DNA of 64,000 bases. Origin: Limnobacter parvus (GTDB taxonomy: Bacteria > Pseudomonadota > Gammaproteobacteria > Burkholderiales > Burkholderiaceae_B). The stretch is taken from positions 207,601 through 271,600 of the forward strand of contig NZ_JANKHG010000027.1 in NCBI RefSeq assembly GCF_024623725.1, read 5' to 3'. Every line of letters begins with the position of its first letter. Position 1 is the stretch's first letter. Both the position numbers and the translations under genes were made by a program. The notes below the pieces were generated by a model that made no database searches, was not told where the DNA came from, and worked only from the letters and a program-made list of their open reading frames with translations. Of this stretch, positions 1-9,378 are shown in pieces.

Positions 1-2
1 GA

Positions 3-2069
3 AGCTTAAGCGAACTAAGTTCTGCGGAAAGCATTCAATACGGTTATGTGCTGCTCAAGAACAATCAGACGGCAGAGTTGCAGTCATTGATTCGCCGATT
101 GCAAAACAGCGCACTCAGCGCGGATCAATCCCGTTCCCTGGCAGAGTTGACCCGTGCCATTGCACTTAAACAATCGGACGCGTTGCGCAACAACGGGGAT
201 CTTGCAGGTGCCTATGACGCAATTTCGCCGTCCTTGGCTCAAAGTCCCAACGATCCAGACTTGTTGGCTGCGCTGGCGCGTCTCTATTCTTCTGACAACA
301 AGCACGATGAAGCCCTGCGACTGTATCAATCGGCCTTGAGCGGTAAACCATCTGATGTTGATTTGCTTGGAAGTGCCTTGGGTGCTGCTGCTGCCGCTCA
401 GGAATTCCGGATTGGGCGTGATTTGGCTAGCTCGCTGGAGCGAGCAAGGCCTACAGATCCAATTGCCTTGGCTGAAATCGGCCGTTTTTATCGCGCTTCT
501 GGTGACACGGGCAGAGCACAAAGTTATTTTGAAGCTGCGTTGGCAGCCGAGGTCAAGCTTACCGGCACCAGCTCTGCCATTAATCCAGATCAAAGTCAGA
601 TTAAACCCGCAATCCGCGGCGCAGGGTTTGCCTCGGACCAGATCAGACAAGGTCGAATTCCAGGCAATCCATTCAGACAGGGTTCTCCCTCACAAGCGTT
701 GAGCGGGCAGCCCGTCACGCCACCTTCTGTACCAAGTATTTCGCCACGCCCGTCATCGCAGCCAAGTTTGCCTGCAGTTTCCCCGGTACCAGTGTTCACG
801 TCACCGGGTGATTACGTGCCACCACCACCAGTCACATCCGGGCCGAACGATCGTATTTCTGTGCTTCAGAATGAATTGCGTACTTTGGTAAAGCCAAAAA
901 CTTCACTTGGAACCGGAGGAATATTCGTGCGTTCCAAGCAAGGTGAGTCTGGCTTAAGTCAGTTAACGGAAGTTGCCGTGCCTGTTCAATATCAACGAAG
1001 CATTCTGGGCGGAACCGGGACTGTGTCAGTGACTCCAGTCGTGTTGTCGTCTGGTGATGTTTCCAATGATTTTTCGACGACCAGTCGATTTGGTGCTGGC
1101 CCTGCTGCAAGTCTGAACAACTTGGGCTTGGGGCAATCCGGCATTGGTTCTCAAGAATATGCGGGGGCTCAATTGGGCGCAGCATACGCATCGGATGTGT
1201 TGAGATTTGATGTTGCAACTCGGCCCAGCAACATCGACAAAACAGATGCTTCAATTGGCCTAAGTTTTTCTGTGCCTGTTGGCCCGGATTTTACCGCAAC
1301 CTTTCAAGCTTCCAGACGACCCGTCACTGACAGCATATTGTCCTATGTTGGTGCCAAGGATGATCGCGCAGGCCTTGAGTGGGGGGCGGTCAGCGCCACT
1401 GGCGGACGTGTTGGCCTGACTCGCGAGGTAGACGGTTTTGGTTTGTACGGCTATTTGGGTCTCTATCAATACGACGGACAAAATGTTGCTGACAACGAAA
1501 AAACCGAATTCGGAATGGGAACCTATTACAAAGCCATCAATGAGGAAGACGAACGCCTCACGGTGGGATTGGGTTTAAACACCTTTGGTTTTTCGGACAA
1601 CCTGAGTTACTTCACGTTTGGCCATGGCGGTTACTTCAGTCCTCAACGATATGTCAGCATCACCGTGCCCATGGAGTATTGGGTTAAAAAATCCAAGCTC
1701 AGCTACGGCCTAAGCGGTTCCTTCGGGTTTCAAACATTCAAGGAAGATGGCAACGTCTATTTTCCGACAAGTGCATTGCTGCAAGCTCAGGCACAGTCTG
1801 CGTTTGATCAAATCGGTTTGCTGGGCTTGTCAGCTGGCGTGCTTGGGCCAAACTACGGCGGTAGATCCGAGAACGGCTTTGCCTACAATCTGGCGGGTAC
1901 TGTGGAATATGCACTGTCTCAAAAAGTCGTGCTGGGTGGTTTGATCGGCCTGGACAATGCATCGGATTTCCAGCAGTTCAAGGTGGGCATGTATTTGCGC
2001 GTTTACCTGGATCAAGAAGAAACCGGGGTTGCTGCGCCGCCGCAGGTACCCAATCCTTTCATGTATTAA
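3..2069 (+). CDS. bcsC: Cellulose synthase operon protein C-like (BcsC), 5' truncated by the window
   Basis: Outer-membrane export protein for bacterial cellulose: periplasmic TPR repeats bind the synthase complex and a C-terminal beta-barrel lets the glucan out. The reading frame is open to the left edge, so the gene starts outside; the first in-frame GTG at 48 is not a convincing start. Seen: TPR-like helices in roughly the first 190 residues, a Pro/Ser-rich linker (about 210-290), then a long beta-rich C-terminal domain with the BCSC_C-type pattern around FGHGGYFSPQ. A GGDEF gene follows after 8 bases, which fits c-di-GMP control of cellulose synthesis. The family call rests on the C-terminal pattern; the rest of the bcs locus would lie to the left. 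Confidence 0.8.
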   Translation, partial: SLSELSSAESIQYGYVLLKNNQTAELQSLIRRLQNSALSADQSRSLAELTRAIALKQSDALRNNGDLAGAYDAISPSLAQSPNDPDLLAALARLYSSDNKHDEALRLYQSALSGKPSDVDLLGSALGAAAAAQEFRIGRDLASSLERARPTDPIALAEIGRFYRASGDTGRAQSYFEAALAAEVKLTGTSSAINPDQSQIKPAIRGAGFASDQIRQGRIPGNPFRQGSPSQALSGQPVTPPSVPSISPRPSSQPSLPAVSPVPVFTSPGDYVPPPPVTSGPNDRISVLQNELRTLVKPKTSLGTGGIFVRSKQGESGLSQLTEVAVPVQYQRSILGGTGTVSVTPVVLSSGDVSNDFSTTSRFGAGPAASLNNLGLGQSGIGSQEYAGAQLGAAYASDVLRFDVATRPSNIDKTDASIGLSFSVPVGPDFTATFQASRRPVTDSILSYVGAKDDRAGLEWGAVSATGGRVGLTREVDGFGLYGYLGLYQYDGQNVADNEKTEFGMGTYYKAINEEDERLTVGLGLNTFGFSDNLSYFTFGHGGYFSPQRYVSITVPMEYWVKKSKLSYGLSGSFGFQTFKEDGNVYFPTSALLQAQAQSAFDQIGLLGLSAGVLGPNYGGRSENGFAYNLAGTVEYALSQKVVLGGLIGLDNASDFQQFKVGMYLRVYLDQEETGVAAPPQVPNPFMY

Positions 2070-2077
2070 TTGCAGCA

Positions 2078-2638
2078 ATGGAATGGTTCCTGATCAGCGG
2101 TTTGCTTTTAATGCTGTCGGTGCTTGCGATTTGGGTAGTCATGCTGCGCAGTGAACGTGGGCGTCTGGAAAGCTTGTTGCTGACGGACGAATTAACAGGT
2201 GTGCTCAGTCGCAGAGGATTGCTGTTTTCTTTTTCAAATCTTTCGGCACAGAAAACAGACCAAACTGAAATCCAAGTTGTATTTGTGGACATGAATGGCT
2301 TGAAGGCCTTGAATTCAGAGGGTGGGCATTTGGCAGGCGATAAGGCCTTGCGAACACTGGGCCAGCGCTTGCGTGAATTTTGTGAACCCAATGAGTGGGT
2401 TGCTCGATACGGCGGTGATGAATTTGTGCTGTTCCTGCGAACTTCCTCCGGCGTAACGGTCGATCGTCTTGAACGTTTGAATGAGTCATTGGATCGTAGT
2501 CAGCAATTTACTTGGGCGCATGCGATGTTGGATAGGAAAGGCGATTTACTCAAACAAATTAATGATTTGTCCAGGCAAGTGTTGAATAAAAAACTGGACA
2601 TCGATTCTCAACGTATTTTTGACAGACTGGATTTTTGA
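2078..2638 (+). CDS. Small membrane-anchored GGDEF protein (probable diguanylate cyclase)
   Basis: Predicted to make c-di-GMP from two GTP at the inner membrane. 186 residues: one hydrophobic helix (about 5-23), a short linker, then a GGDEF domain with the family N-terminal motif TDELTG, the Mg/GTP stretch VDMNGLKALN and an intact YGGDEF active loop, so it looks catalytically competent. The RxxD inhibitory site expected five residues before GGDEF is absent (EPNE instead), so classical product inhibition is unlikely. There is no PAS, GAF or other sensor domain. It lies between the BcsC-like gene and a lipoprotein gene with gaps of 8 and 3 bases, so it is probably co-transcribed with the cellulose locus and feeds the c-di-GMP receptor of the synthase. 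Specific pairing is inference. Confidence 0.88.
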   Translation: MEWFLISGLLLMLSVLAIWVVMLRSERGRLESLLLTDELTGVLSRRGLLFSFSNLSAQKTDQTEIQVVFVDMNGLKALNSEGGHLAGDKALRTLGQRLREFCEPNEWVARYGGDEFVLFLRTSSGVTVDRLERLNESLDRSQQFTWAHAMLDRKGDLLKQINDLSRQVLNKKLDIDSQRIFDRLDF

Positions 2639-2641
2639 TTT

Positions 2642-4438
2642 ATGAAGCCCCTATTTGCCCGTGTTTGGATACTTTCAATCAGCATTTTTTACCTGACTGC
2701 ATGCGGCGGTGGTGGTGGGGATAACGGCGCTGGCGCCGCTGGAGGCGCAGTATCGGTCAATAGCATTACAGGCTTTGTGGCCACAGGCGCACCAGTTCGG
2801 GACTCGGTAATAACGGCCACCAACGGTGCAGTCGTGGTGACTGCACGAAGCGACGCTTCAGGTCGATTCACTTTGAACAATATTTCGCAGTTTACGTTTC
2901 CACTTCAGATTACTGCGACCAACCCAGCGCGTCCAGATGTTGAACTGCGCACCGTGGTGCTTCAGGGCCAGCGCATTGCAAACATCACCCCAGCCACAAC
3001 AGCGTTGACGAAAGTATTGGACAGCGGGCAGATAACAGCAACTGAAATCGTTCGTCTTTCCCGTGTTCTGCAAAATGCGCTTGCAAACTATATATTGTCG
3101 CCTGCTGCCGTGAATTTCTTTTCTGATGCTGCTTTTCGTCCCGACTCAACGGGAATTGATGCGGTGTTCGACTTGGTGCAAATCGATTTCGATGGGGCCG
3201 CTCTGGTGCTGACAAGCAAACCCAATCCGACTTTGCAGGTCAGTGTAAGTCCTGCTCAGGCCAACGGCCCTGTTCTTCAGCGTCCGCTAGAATCTGAGTC
3301 GGTTTCCCCGTCCGCTTTGGCCGCATTGGTTCAAACTTTTGACAATGCGTTTCGAACTGGTAATTTGTCCGAGACTAATCTTCGAAATGTAATGCACACT
3401 GATTTTCAGGATGATCAGGGTTACCGTGTCAGCAGCTTCGCTCAGGTCTACAACAATCCCAGTCTTGTGTCGGTGTCTGGATTTGAAATTTTGAGATGCT
3501 TTGCGGATACTGCAACATTGTTTGATCGTTGTCAGATTCGGCTTGGCTTTTCCCGCCCGCTGACTCGATTCGCCGAAGACTTCGGGAATTCAAACTTTAC
3601 ACAGGTGATTCGTCGCGAGTTTTATGACCTGGAGGTGGAGCGCAGAGACTCACAGCTCAATCCACTGAAGTTGTCTGGAGGCTATTTCAAGCCATTTGCC
3701 GCCAAGGTTAAGCGAATTGACAGACTTGACCAGGTCGTTGGCGCAAATGGCTTTCCTGCGCCGGCGTCAACCGTGCAATCCGGTGCGTTTATTCAGGCAC
3801 CAGTGACCCCGTTCGGCATGCAACCTGTCGGGTTTGCCGAATTGGTCAATTCGAATCTCGTTAAAGCGGAGCTGGTGCAAAGTGCACCGGGCTCTGGTAC
3901 CACTGGACTATTCAGCGTATCCAAAGCTGCAGAAGGACAATGCGCCGCAACTACCAATCTGTTGGTGGTCCAACCGGATCCCATGGCCGCCGAGGGAGCA
4001 AATTGCACCAACGTGGGCTTTGGTAATTTTGTGAATGGGCTGACCGCCAATTCCAGGGCCGGCGAAGTGTTCATGGACTTGACGCAGAGATTTGGCGAGC
4101 TGAATTTTGTTAATCGTTCACGCCCAGTCCGGATCGATTCGTCTGCTGCTGTGAATACAAGTGACTTTCCTGTTTTAAGCAATGAATCGCTGGCGAATTT
4201 GTTTGAGTATGCTTCCACTCCCATGCTCAGGTCGGTGGTTATTACCCTGGTTACCCCCCCAAATCGACAGTCGGTTTGCATTTCAACCGGACTTGAACCT
4301 GAGCCAATCTGTGTATATGGCCAACGTCGATTGTCCCTGTCTCCTGACCAAATCGGGAAGGCCGGTGCATATTTGGTCAGTTCCGAAGACAGCTTTGGAA
4401 ATGTTATTCAGCGTCAATACCAATTCAATATTTTTTGA
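2642..4438 (+). CDS. Large predicted lipoprotein of unknown function
   Basis: 598 residues with a lipoprotein signal peptide and lipobox LTAC (Cys21), followed by a glycine run typical of envelope lipoproteins. Residues about 40-110 look like a carboxypeptidase-regulatory/transthyretin-like beta sandwich (ITGFVATGAPVRDSVI, then SDASGRFTL). The remainder is beta-rich and matches nothing I recognise. It starts 3 bases after the GGDEF gene, so it is probably the last gene of the cellulose/c-di-GMP operon. A role in exopolysaccharide or matrix anchoring is a guess from position only. No terminator is evident before the TetR promoter. Confidence 0.8.
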   Translation: MKPLFARVWILSISIFYLTACGGGGGDNGAGAAGGAVSVNSITGFVATGAPVRDSVITATNGAVVVTARSDASGRFTLNNISQFTFPLQITATNPARPDVELRTVVLQGQRIANITPATTALTKVLDSGQITATEIVRLSRVLQNALANYILSPAAVNFFSDAAFRPDSTGIDAVFDLVQIDFDGAALVLTSKPNPTLQVSVSPAQANGPVLQRPLESESVSPSALAALVQTFDNAFRTGNLSETNLRNVMHTDFQDDQGYRVSSFAQVYNNPSLVSVSGFEILRCFADTATLFDRCQIRLGFSRPLTRFAEDFGNSNFTQVIRREFYDLEVERRDSQLNPLKLSGGYFKPFAAKVKRIDRLDQVVGANGFPAPASTVQSGAFIQAPVTPFGMQPVGFAELVNSNLVKAELVQSAPGSGTTGLFSVSKAAEGQCAATTNLLVVQPDPMAAEGANCTNVGFGNFVNGLTANSRAGEVFMDLTQRFGELNFVNRSRPVRIDSSAAVNTSDFPVLSNESLANLFEYASTPMLRSVVITLVTPPNRQSVCISTGLEPEPICVYGQRRLSLSPDQIGKAGAYLVSSEDSFGNVIQRQYQFNIF

Positions 4439-4450
4439 TAGCGATAATTG

Positions 4451-4495
4451 TTGAGTTCAATTCAATCGTTTGATACATTTAAATCAATCGATTGA
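4451..4495 (+). promoter_or_regulatory. Promoter and twin palindromic operator of the tetR-RND operon
   Basis: A sigma70-like promoter can be read: -35 TTGAGT at 4451-4456, 17-base spacer, -10 TACATT at 4474-4479. The 12-mer TCAATCGTTTGA (4462-4473) fills the end of the spacer, and the perfect palindrome TCAATCGATTGA (4484-4495) sits where transcription would begin. They differ at one base and are 22 bp apart centre to centre, about two helical turns, as expected for two repressor dimers on one DNA face. Likely autorepression by the downstream TetR; inferred, not shown. Confidence 0.7.
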
Positions 4496-4514
4496 ATTAA
4501 TTTCGGAATTCTTC

Positions 4515-5162
4515 ATGCTTCAAGACAAACAGCAGTCTGCACGGCAAAAGCTGGTGCAGGCAGCTCTATCCACTTTTGCTGAAAAAGGTTATGAAGGCGC
4601 GTCCACGCGTGAAATAGCTGAAAAAGCAGGTGCCAACATCTCATCCATTCGTTACTACTTTGGTGACAAGGCGGGTCTTTATCGGGCTGCCTACACCGAG
4701 CCGCTGTGTGGCACCCCTTTCGAGCAGGGCATACCCGACTTGAACAGCAACGATGTGGACAAAGCCTTGAAGCAGTTGTTCCGTGATTTTCTGGAGCCTT
4801 TGAAGCACGGTGAAACATTTCGCTTGGTGATGAAGTTGCACTTCCGGGAAATGATCGAGCCCACTGGGGCCTGGGAACACGAAATTGATGCGGAAATAAA
4901 ACCACAGCACATGGCGTTGGTGAACATGTTGACCGCTTACTTCGGCTTGAACAAACCCGACCTTGACATTCAAAGGTTGGCCTTTGCGATGATGGGCATG
5001 GCCGTGAACTTCTATGTGGCCCAAGACGTGGTGGATGTGGTGTGCCCAAAATTGATGGGCAGTGCCAAGGCAATCGACACATTGTCCGAACGGTTGGCAG
5101 GTTACGCCCGCGCCATGCTGGACGGTGAAAGCAAACGACGCAGTCAGGAAAACAAGCAATGA
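4515..5162 (+). CDS. TetR-family repressor with CerR-type C-terminal domain
   Basis: Ligand-responsive repressor expected to control the efflux operon it heads. From the ATG at 4515 it has 215 residues: an N-terminal TetR HTH (about 10-55, with the pattern ALSTFAEKGYEGASTREIAE and the recognition segment ISSIRYYFGDKAGLY), then a helical ligand domain resembling the CerR/DUF1956 type found with RND pumps. A TTG 45 bases upstream is in frame but lies inside the -10/operator region, so ATG 4515 is preferred. The stop codon overlaps the start of the adaptor gene (ATGA), indicating translational coupling. The inducer is unknown. Confidence 0.9.
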   Translation: MLQDKQQSARQKLVQAALSTFAEKGYEGASTREIAEKAGANISSIRYYFGDKAGLYRAAYTEPLCGTPFEQGIPDLNSNDVDKALKQLFRDFLEPLKHGETFRLVMKLHFREMIEPTGAWEHEIDAEIKPQHMALVNMLTAYFGLNKPDLDIQRLAFAMMGMAVNFYVAQDVVDVVCPKLMGSAKAIDTLSERLAGYARAMLDGESKRRSQENKQ

Positions 5163-6271
5163 AATTCTTCCAGTTATTGACCTTGAATCGGTGCGCAACA
5201 CTTGCTGCCGCTTTTCTACTTGGCGCTTGCTCTCCCGGCGCAGAAAAGACTGCCACGGGCGATTCCACTGAATCCGCAGCACCCGGCAAAGCCAGTTTGT
5301 CAGTTGAGCTTGCTGCGGTTGAGCAAAAATCCATTCCCTTGAAAATATCGGTCAACGGCAGTTTGGCGGCCTGGCAAGAGGCGATTATTGGTTCGCAATT
5401 GAATGGTGTGCGTATCGACGCCTTGCGCGTGGAAGTGGGTGACACGGTAAAGAAAGGCCAAACGTTGGCGGTGTTTGATCAGGAAACCATCAAGGCCGAT
5501 CTGGCCCAGGCCCGAGCGGGCGTTGCGGAAGCGCAAGCCTTGTATGAACAGGCAAAGCTGAACGCCGACATGATCCGTAATATCACCGATCAGGGTGCGG
5601 TGAGTGCACAAGAGCGCAACCAGATTGTGGCCGCAGAGAAGTCTGCTCAAGCCCGCTTGCTTTCTGCCAAGGCGCTTCAAACCCAACAGGAAATTCGACT
5701 ACGAAATTCCACGGTAACCGCGCTTGATGACGGAGTAATCAGTTCACGCACCGCCACACTGGGTGCGGTGCCCAACCCGGGGCAGGAGCTGTTCCGCTTG
5801 GTTCGCCAACAGCGTTTGGAATGGCAGGCCGAGGTTACTGATTCTGAGTTAAGCCGAATCAAGGTAGGAATGCCGGTTGCGGTGTTCAATGAAGCGCAGA
5901 CCTTGAAAGGCACGGTGCGCACCATCAGCCCGGTGATCAATGCTGACTCCCGAAACGGCATGGTGTATGTCGATGTACCCGGTGCCTATGCCAAAGGCTT
6001 AAAGCCCGGTATGTACCTGCGTGGTGAGTTTGATCTGGGAGAACAAACCGCCACCGTGATACCGCAAACATCAATTATTGAACGCGATGGTTTTACCTAT
6101 GCCTTTACGCTGGACGAAACCAACAGTCAGGTGCAGCGCATCAAGCTGCAAGTGAACAAGGCACAGGGCGAATTCATTGAAGTACTGGATGGATTGAAAC
6201 CAGGCGACAAGGTGGTGAGAAGCGGCGTGGCATTTCTGGCGCACGGCGACGTGGTGAAGGTGGTCAAGTGA
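5159..6271 (+). CDS. RND efflux periplasmic adaptor (membrane fusion protein), lipoprotein
   Basis: Links the inner-membrane RND pump to an outer-membrane channel. 370 residues with lipobox LGAC (Cys24) and a serine after the cysteine. Domain order matches the HlyD/MexA family: beta-barrel start, lipoyl half (about 75-105), a short alpha-hairpin (about 105-165), second lipoyl half, beta-barrel and membrane-proximal domain ending VVRSGVAFLAHGDVVKV. Four-base overlaps with both the tetR gene before it and the pump gene after it show one operon. No TolC-type outer-membrane factor is encoded nearby, so one from elsewhere must be shared. Confidence 0.93.
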   Translation: MKFFQLLTLNRCATLAAAFLLGACSPGAEKTATGDSTESAAPGKASLSVELAAVEQKSIPLKISVNGSLAAWQEAIIGSQLNGVRIDALRVEVGDTVKKGQTLAVFDQETIKADLAQARAGVAEAQALYEQAKLNADMIRNITDQGAVSAQERNQIVAAEKSAQARLLSAKALQTQQEIRLRNSTVTALDDGVISSRTATLGAVPNPGQELFRLVRQQRLEWQAEVTDSELSRIKVGMPVAVFNEAQTLKGTVRTISPVINADSRNGMVYVDVPGAYAKGLKPGMYLRGEFDLGEQTATVIPQTSIIERDGFTYAFTLDETNSQVQRIKLQVNKAQGEFIEVLDGLKPGDKVVRSGVAFLAHGDVVKVVK

Positions 6272-9200
6272 ACGTTTCCACCTGGTCAATCAAGAATCCG
6301 ATTCCCTCGGTCATGCTGTTTTTCCTGCTGACTGTGGCGGGGCTGTTCAGCTTTTCCAGCATGAAGATTCAGCAGTTCCCCGATATTGAATTGCCCACTG
6401 TATTGGTCACTGCCAGCTTGCCGGGCGCTTCGCCTTCGCAACTTGAAAATGATGTGGCGCGCAAAATCGAGAATTCACTGGCCACGCTGCAGCAGCTCAA
6501 ACACATTTACACCAAGATTCAAGACGGCATAGTCAGCATCACGGTTGAATTCAACCTTGAAAAAGACACCCAGGAAGCGGTGGACGATGTGCGCTCTGCA
6601 GTGTCCCGCGTGCGTGCCGATTTGCCCACCGACCTTCGCGATCCGGTGGTCAACAAACTTGAATTGAGTGGTGCCCCCGTGTTGGCGTACACCATTGCAT
6701 CGACTGCATTTGATGAAGAAGGTTTGTCCTGGTATGTCGACGACACCATCACCAAAACTTTGCTGAATGTTAAAGGTGTGGGCGCGGTAAGCCGCGTGGG
6801 TGGCGTGAACCGCGAAGTGGTGGTTGAACTTGACCCGCTGAAAATGCAGGCGCTGGGCGTCAGTGCTCTCGATGTTTCTCGCCAGTTGCGCAATACCCAG
6901 CTTGAAGCAGCGGGCGGCAGGGCAGATCTGGGTGTGGGTGAGCAGCCCCTGCGCACCATCGCCACGGTTGAAAACGCCAACCAATTGAAAGACATTTCAA
7001 TTACCTTAAGCAACGGCCGCAATGTGCGCTTGCCTGAAATTGCAACGATTACCGACACCGTGGCGGACCGGCGTTCACAGGCATTGCTGAATGGCAAAGA
7101 GGTGGTAGGTTTCGAGATTACCCGCAGCAAAGGTGCCAGTGAAGTGGAGGTGGGCGCTGGTGTTGAAGAAGCGCTGAATGCGCTAAAGCAACAGCGTCCC
7201 GACCTGACCATCGTAGAGGCGTTTAACTTCGTTGAACCGGTGGAAGACGACTTCGCCAGCTCCATGAAAATGCTCTATGAAGGTGCTTTTCTGGCCGTGG
7301 TGGTGGTGTGGTTTTTCCTTCGCGACTGGCGCGCTACTTTTGTTTCGGCAGTGGCTTTGCCACTGTCGATTATTCCCGCCTTTGCCGGCATGTACTACCT
7401 GGGCTTTAGCTTGAATGTGGTGTCGCTGTTGGCCATGTCATTGGTGGTGGGTATTTTGGTGGACGACGCCATTGTGGAAGTGGAAAACATTGTTCGCCAC
7501 TTGCGCATGGGCAAAAATCCATTGGATGCTGCGCGTGAAGCCGCCGATGAAATTGGCCTGGCAGTAATTGCCACCACCTTCACCTTGATTGCTGTGTTTT
7601 TGCCGACCGCATTCATGAGCGGCATTGCGGGCAAATTTTTCAAGCAGTTCGGCTGGACAGCCGCCTTGGCTGTTTTTGCATCCCTGGTGGTGGCGCGCAT
7701 GTTAACACCCATGATGGCTGCCTACATGCTGAAATCCAAAGGCGACGAACACGAAAAAAACGAACCCGGAAAAATGATGCTTCGTTACCTGGACTGGGTG
7801 CGCTGGGCGCTTGCACACAGGTTGATCACCTGCATTGCTGCCGGTGCGTTTTTCATCGGTTCCATCATGTTGATACCCCTGTTGCCCACTGGTTTCATTC
7901 CACCCGATGATTTGTCGCAAACCCAGGTTTACATTGAATTACAACCGGGCAGTACTTTCGAGCAAACCCGAAAGGCGGCAGAGCGCGCACGCGAACTCGT
8001 GAGTGAAGTTGAATATGTGCGCAGTGTGTATACCACCATTGGTGGTGGGGCTGCCGGTACCGATCCATTTGTAATGAGCGGGCAGGGCGAAGTGCGTAAG
8101 GCCACGCTGACCGTGTTGCTTGATCCGCGCGGCGAGCGAAGCGTTCGCAAGCAGGTCACTGAAACCCAAATGCGCGAAGCGCTCAGCAACCTGCCGGGTG
8201 TGCGTTACAAAGTGGGTTTGGGTGCATCGGGTGAAAAATATGTGCTGGTGCTTTCCGGCGAAGATGGTGATGCCTTGTCAAAAGCTGCAAGCGAAGTGGA
8301 ACGCGATTTGCGCACCATTCCCGGTTTGGGTTCAATCGCATCGAGCGCTGCATTGGTTCGCCCTGAAATCTGGATCAAACCCGATTTTGCAAAAGCTGCT
8401 GATCTGGGTGTTAGCACCGCAGCGATGGGTGAAACCCTGCGAGTTGCCACAGTGGGGGATTACGATGCGGCATTGCCAAAATTGAATTTGCCACAACGCC
8501 AGGTGCCCATCGTGGTTCGTCTCGATGATGAAGCCAGAAAAGACTTAAGCGTGCTTGAGCGGCTGGCTGTGCCATCCACCAAGCCCGGAGTGCCCAGTGT
8601 GCCGCTGAACCAGGTGGCCACATTGGGCATGAATGCTGGCCCGTCGGTGATTGATCGTTACGACCGCGCCCGCAATGTGAACTTTGAAATTGAATTGCAG
8701 GGTCAGCCCTTGGGTGACGTGGCTGCGGCTGTTCAGGAATTGCCCAGCATCAAGAACCTTCCGCCCGGTGTAGCCCAGCGAAACATTGGTGACGCCGAGG
8801 TAATGGAAGAACTGTTCGCCAGTTTTGGGTTGGCCATGCTCACCGGCGTGTTGTGTATTTTCGTGGTGCTGGTGTTGTTGTTCAAAGATTTCTTGCAGCC
8901 AGTTACCATTCTTGCGGCACTGCCGCTTAGCCTGGGTGGTGCCTTTGTGGGTTTGTTGATGGCCGGAAAAAGTTTTTCCATGCCCTCATTAATTGGCTTG
9001 ATTATGTTGATGGGCATTGCCACCAAGAATTCAATTTTGCTGGTGGAGTACGCCATCATGGCGCGCAATGAAAAAGGCATGACCCGGCTGGATGCAGTGA
9101 TTGATGCCTGCCACAAACGGGCACGCCCCATCATCATGACCACCATTGCCATGGCAGCGGGCATGTTGCCCATTGCAATTGGTACGGGCGATGCAGACAC

Positions 9201-9378
9201 CAGCTTTAGAAGCCCCATGGCCATTGCGGTAATTGGCGGTTTGATGACCTCTACTTTTTTAAGCCTGTTGGTAATCCCTGTGGTGTACACCTTGATGGAT
9301 GATTTTGAACATGGCTTCAAGAAAATTTATTTGAAACTCGGTTCGACCTTTAAGCAGCTTGGAGCACGCAAAACATGA
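6268..9378 (+). CDS. RND-family efflux pump, AcrB/MexB-like inner-membrane subunit
   Basis: Proton-driven tripartite exporter, 1036 residues, the usual length. It starts at GTG 6268 inside the end of the adaptor gene. Seen: first transmembrane helix and start typical of the class (MNVSTWSIKNPIPSVML), two large periplasmic loops, and the proton-relay helix with VDDAIVEVEN carrying the paired Asp residues. A second membrane half includes LIMLMGIATKNSILLVEYA. The sequence looks like the group of pumps paired with CerR-type TetR repressors rather than the AcrB multidrug core group. Substrate not predictable. The stop overlaps the nitroreductase start. Confidence 0.95.
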   Translation: MNVSTWSIKNPIPSVMLFFLLTVAGLFSFSSMKIQQFPDIELPTVLVTASLPGASPSQLENDVARKIENSLATLQQLKHIYTKIQDGIVSITVEFNLEKDTQEAVDDVRSAVSRVRADLPTDLRDPVVNKLELSGAPVLAYTIASTAFDEEGLSWYVDDTITKTLLNVKGVGAVSRVGGVNREVVVELDPLKMQALGVSALDVSRQLRNTQLEAAGGRADLGVGEQPLRTIATVENANQLKDISITLSNGRNVRLPEIATITDTVADRRSQALLNGKEVVGFEITRSKGASEVEVGAGVEEALNALKQQRPDLTIVEAFNFVEPVEDDFASSMKMLYEGAFLAVVVVWFFLRDWRATFVSAVALPLSIIPAFAGMYYLGFSLNVVSLLAMSLVVGILVDDAIVEVENIVRHLRMGKNPLDAAREAADEIGLAVIATTFTLIAVFLPTAFMSGIAGKFFKQFGWTAALAVFASLVVARMLTPMMAAYMLKSKGDEHEKNEPGKMMLRYLDWVRWALAHRLITCIAAGAFFIGSIMLIPLLPTGFIPPDDLSQTQVYIELQPGSTFEQTRKAAERARELVSEVEYVRSVYTTIGGGAAGTDPFVMSGQGEVRKATLTVLLDPRGERSVRKQVTETQMREALSNLPGVRYKVGLGASGEKYVLVLSGEDGDALSKAASEVERDLRTIPGLGSIASSAALVRPEIWIKPDFAKAADLGVSTAAMGETLRVATVGDYDAALPKLNLPQRQVPIVVRLDDEARKDLSVLERLAVPSTKPGVPSVPLNQVATLGMNAGPSVIDRYDRARNVNFEIELQGQPLGDVAAAVQELPSIKNLPPGVAQRNIGDAEVMEELFASFGLAMLTGVLCIFVVLVLLFKDFLQPVTILAALPLSLGGAFVGLLMAGKSFSMPSLIGLIMLMGIATKNSILLVEYAIMARNEKGMTRLDAVIDACHKRARPIIMTTIAMAAGMLPIAIGTGDADTSFRSPMAIAVIGGLMTSTFLSLLVIPVVYTLMDDFEHGFKKIYLKLGSTFKQLGARKT

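Noticed and set aside
4513..5445. 310-codon minus-strand frame opposite tetR and the adaptor gene
   Set aside because: Shadow of two well-supported plus-strand genes; no motif.
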